Source: Flavobacterium sp. MC2016-06
GTDB taxonomy: Bacteria > Bacteroidota > Bacteroidia > Flavobacteriales > Flavobacteriaceae
Direction: 5' to 3'
Assembly (NCBI RefSeq): GCF_009711165.2
Contig: NZ_WMID02000064.1
Coordinates: 1-7,644, forward strand
DNA: 7,644 nucleotides
In this document: one piece after another, positions 6,334 to 7,644 of the stretch
Position numbering within the stretch: position 1 is the stretch's first letter
How the letters are laid out: every line of letters begins with the position of its first letter
Position numbers and translations under genes: made by a program
Notes under the pieces: generated by a model
Seen by the model: only the letters and a program-made list of their open reading frames with translations
Told to the model about the DNA's origin: nothing
Database searches by the model: none

Positions 6334-7644
6334 TTATTGATTTTTAAGAACTAACTTTTCTAATTTATCAAGACGCTCACTAAGCTTCTGGATTTCATTA
6401 TTTTTAGCTTCAAGTTCTTTATCTTGCTCAATAACGTGTAAGTAAAGCTCTTCTGTTTTTTCTAATAACTGAATTGATAATTCAGAAACATTAAACGCAT
6501 ATCCTTCTTTAGTTTTCTCCAATTCATTAATTGGTGTAATTCCAGGTAAGTGTTTATTTGCTTTAATGTATGCATCAATAGCTGCTAATGATTTAAATTT
6601 ATAATCAGCTTTAATATCTGAGAATCCTTTAAAGTAATCTTCAAACACGTAATCTGCATAGTAAGAATTGACAGTTGTAATAGCACCATTTACTCTTAAC
6701 TTTTCGTTTGGAGCACCTGATGGTCTATCAAAACCAATTCCAACCCAACCTTTAGTGTAAACATTCTCAGTATTTAATGTTGCCCCTTTATCTGTTGCTG
6801 CACTAAACCAAGGCTCTGGTGTATTACCCCAAATAATGTTACCATTTGCATCTGCCGCCATAGCAACTAAACCTGCTGCTGGTGTAGAACCATCTGTACC
6901 TCTTGCAATTGCCGCTGTCTGAGTACTTGTTTTAGTTGTCACGTTGGCATTAATTGTGGTAACTGTATTAGCAGCTACAATATTTCTAGAATTCATATTC
7001 AAATCTTGTGTCGCAATATGAGTCCCTAAATTATCACCAGGAAGTGTAGAAGGATCTACCCATCCTACTACATTTGATGCATTTGTAGCAATTACATAAT
7101 TTGCATTTCCTGGAGTAATGTTTATCGAAGCATCTTTTTCAACTAATCTACCCACTCCATCTACAATTGCTAAGATTGGTGTTGATGTTATTAATGACCC
7201 TTTAACAAGTGCATTACCAGCATCTCCTTTAGGCCCTGTTGCTCCTGCAGGTCCTGTAGCCCCAGTATCTCCTTTTAAAGCAAGTTTATCATCATTACTT
7301 AAATCTCCAAATGCTAATTTTGGTCCTGTAGCTCCTGTTGCTCCAGCAGGTCCTGTAGCTCCTGTATCTCCTTTTAAGGCAAGTTTATCATCATTACTTA
7401 AATCTCCAAATGCTAATTTTGGCCCTGTAGCTCCAGCAGGTCCTGTAGCTCCTGTATCTCCTTTTAAAGCAAGTTTATCATCATTACTTAAATCTCCAAA
7501 TGCTAATTTTGGCCCTGTAGCTCCTGTTGCTCCAGCAGGTCCTGTAGCTCCTGTATCTCCTTTTAAGGCAAGTTTATCATCATTACTTAAATCTCCAAAT
7601 GCTAATTTTGGCCCTGTAGCTCCTGTTGCTCCAGCAGGTCCTGT
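6334..7644 (-). CDS. Collagen-like repeat surface fibre protein with C-terminal coiled coil, 5' end outside window
   Basis: The frame is open from the window edge at 7644 to TAA at 6336-6334, giving 436 visible residues; the true start is upstream. A GTG at 7155-7153 lies inside the continuous frame and is not the start. Visible residues 1 to about 147 are collagen-like: Gly-X-Y blocks ([18 protein letters not shown]) alternate with the 15-residue spacer [15 protein letters not shown]. Next comes a stalk of a type common in fibre and tail-spike-like proteins ([19 protein letters not shown], then [21 protein letters not shown]). A conserved Bacteroidota C-terminal module follows ([27 protein letters not shown] at about 365-369), ending in a heptad-like coiled coil (about 387-436, [20 protein letters not shown] onward). 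Collagen-like segments fold as trimers and the coiled coil could nucleate this, so a trimeric extracellular fibre is the best inference. Export route and N-terminal anchor are not visible. Confidence 0.85.
   Translation of the reverse strand, partial: TGPAGATGATGPKLAFGDLSNDDKLALKGDTGATGPAGATGATGPKLAFGDLSNDDKLALKGDTGATGPAGATGPKLAFGDLSNDDKLALKGDTGATGPAGATGATGPKLAFGDLSNDDKLALKGDTGATGPAGATGPKGDAGNALVKGSLITSTPILAIVDGVGRLVEKDASINITPGNANYVIATNASNVVGWVDPSTLPGDNLGTHIATQDLNMNSRNIVAANTVTTINANVTTKTSTQTAAIARGTDGSTPAAGLVAMAADANGNIIWGNTPEPWFSAATDKGATLNTENVYTKGWVGIGFDRPSGAPNEKLRVNGAITTVNSYYADYVFEDYFKGFSDIKADYKFKSLAAIDAYIKANKHLPGITPINELEKTKEGYAFNVSELSIQLLEKTEELYLHVIEQDKELEAKNNEIQKLSERLDKLEKLVLKNQ
7246..7644 (-). 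repeat. In-frame tandem repeat array, 99-bp units with one 90-bp variant
   Basis: The marker AAGTTTATCATCATTACTT on the plus strand begins at 7282, 7381, 7471 and 7570, giving periods of 99, 90 and 99 bp. The array continues past the window end. Each full unit encodes 33 residues: six Gly-X-Y triplets plus a 15-residue spacer. The 90-bp unit lacks three residues of the Gly-X-Y block. Differences between units are almost all synonymous (GCT or GCC for the Ala before LK, GGA or GGG before PK), which points to recent expansion. Every length change is a multiple of three, so the reading frame is preserved. Confidence 0.92.

Noticed and set aside
6334..7155. A complete 273-aa gene starting at GTG 7155
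   Set aside because: The frame continues without a stop through the collagen repeats to the window edge. The GTG is internal and the gene is 5'-truncated by the window.
7246..7644. Regularly spaced repeats resembling a CRISPR array
   Set aside because: Both the apparent repeats and spacers are repeated, the period is 99/90 bp and in frame, and the units encode Gly-X-Y protein sequence.
6334..7644. Prophage tail-fibre gene
   Set aside because: The collagen and stalk motifs resemble tail fibres, but no phage structural, lysis or integrase genes are visible, and the C-terminal module is common in Bacteroidota cell-surface proteins.

Overview
The window looks like a chromosomal segment of a Flavobacterium-like member of the Bacteroidota. 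The evidence is AT-rich DNA, start codons without a recognisable Shine-Dalgarno sequence, a TAnnTTTG-type -7 box, a type B type IX secretion (T9SS) sorting domain, a PorP/SprF-family protein, and signal peptides that all end in Ala|Gln. Every gene I can support is on the minus strand, so transcription runs from high to low coordinates.

Right part (6334-7644): the 3' portion of a long fibre-like surface protein whose N-terminus lies beyond the window. It begins with an interrupted collagen-like Gly-X-Y array built from near-identical 99-bp units (one is 90 bp). A beta-rich stalk, a conserved Bacteroidota HLPG-containing module and a C-terminal coiled coil follow. A 16-bp perfect hairpin just after the stop codon closes the unit.

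Middle part (3381-6095): two secreted proteins of 708 and 173 aa, probably co-transcribed (66-bp gap). They share a C-terminal module of about 52 residues ending in YNGTxW; the small protein is essentially two such modules. Neither has a recognisable T9SS sorting domain. The leader upstream of the 708-aa gene is rich in inverted repeats, and two copies of an 11-mer sit inside repeat loops. A clear intrinsic terminator (3245-3274) lies after the 173-aa gene.

Left part (1-2993): a tight three-gene operon (19- and 20-bp gaps). It encodes a T9SS type B cargo protein, a PorP/SprF-like outer-membrane partner and a periplasmic TPR/beta-propeller protein of the OmpA-associated type, which is cut by the window edge. 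In Flavobacterium, SprF-like proteins serve T9SS cargo encoded next to them, so this reads as a dedicated secretion and surface-attachment cassette. Its promoter region has an exact -7 box framed by a perfect 8-bp inverted repeat, with a second dyad immediately upstream; this is the most interesting regulatory signal in the window.

Overall this is a cell-surface locus. No RNA genes, insertion sequences, CRISPR arrays or phage morphogenesis genes are visible. Function beyond family level is inference.
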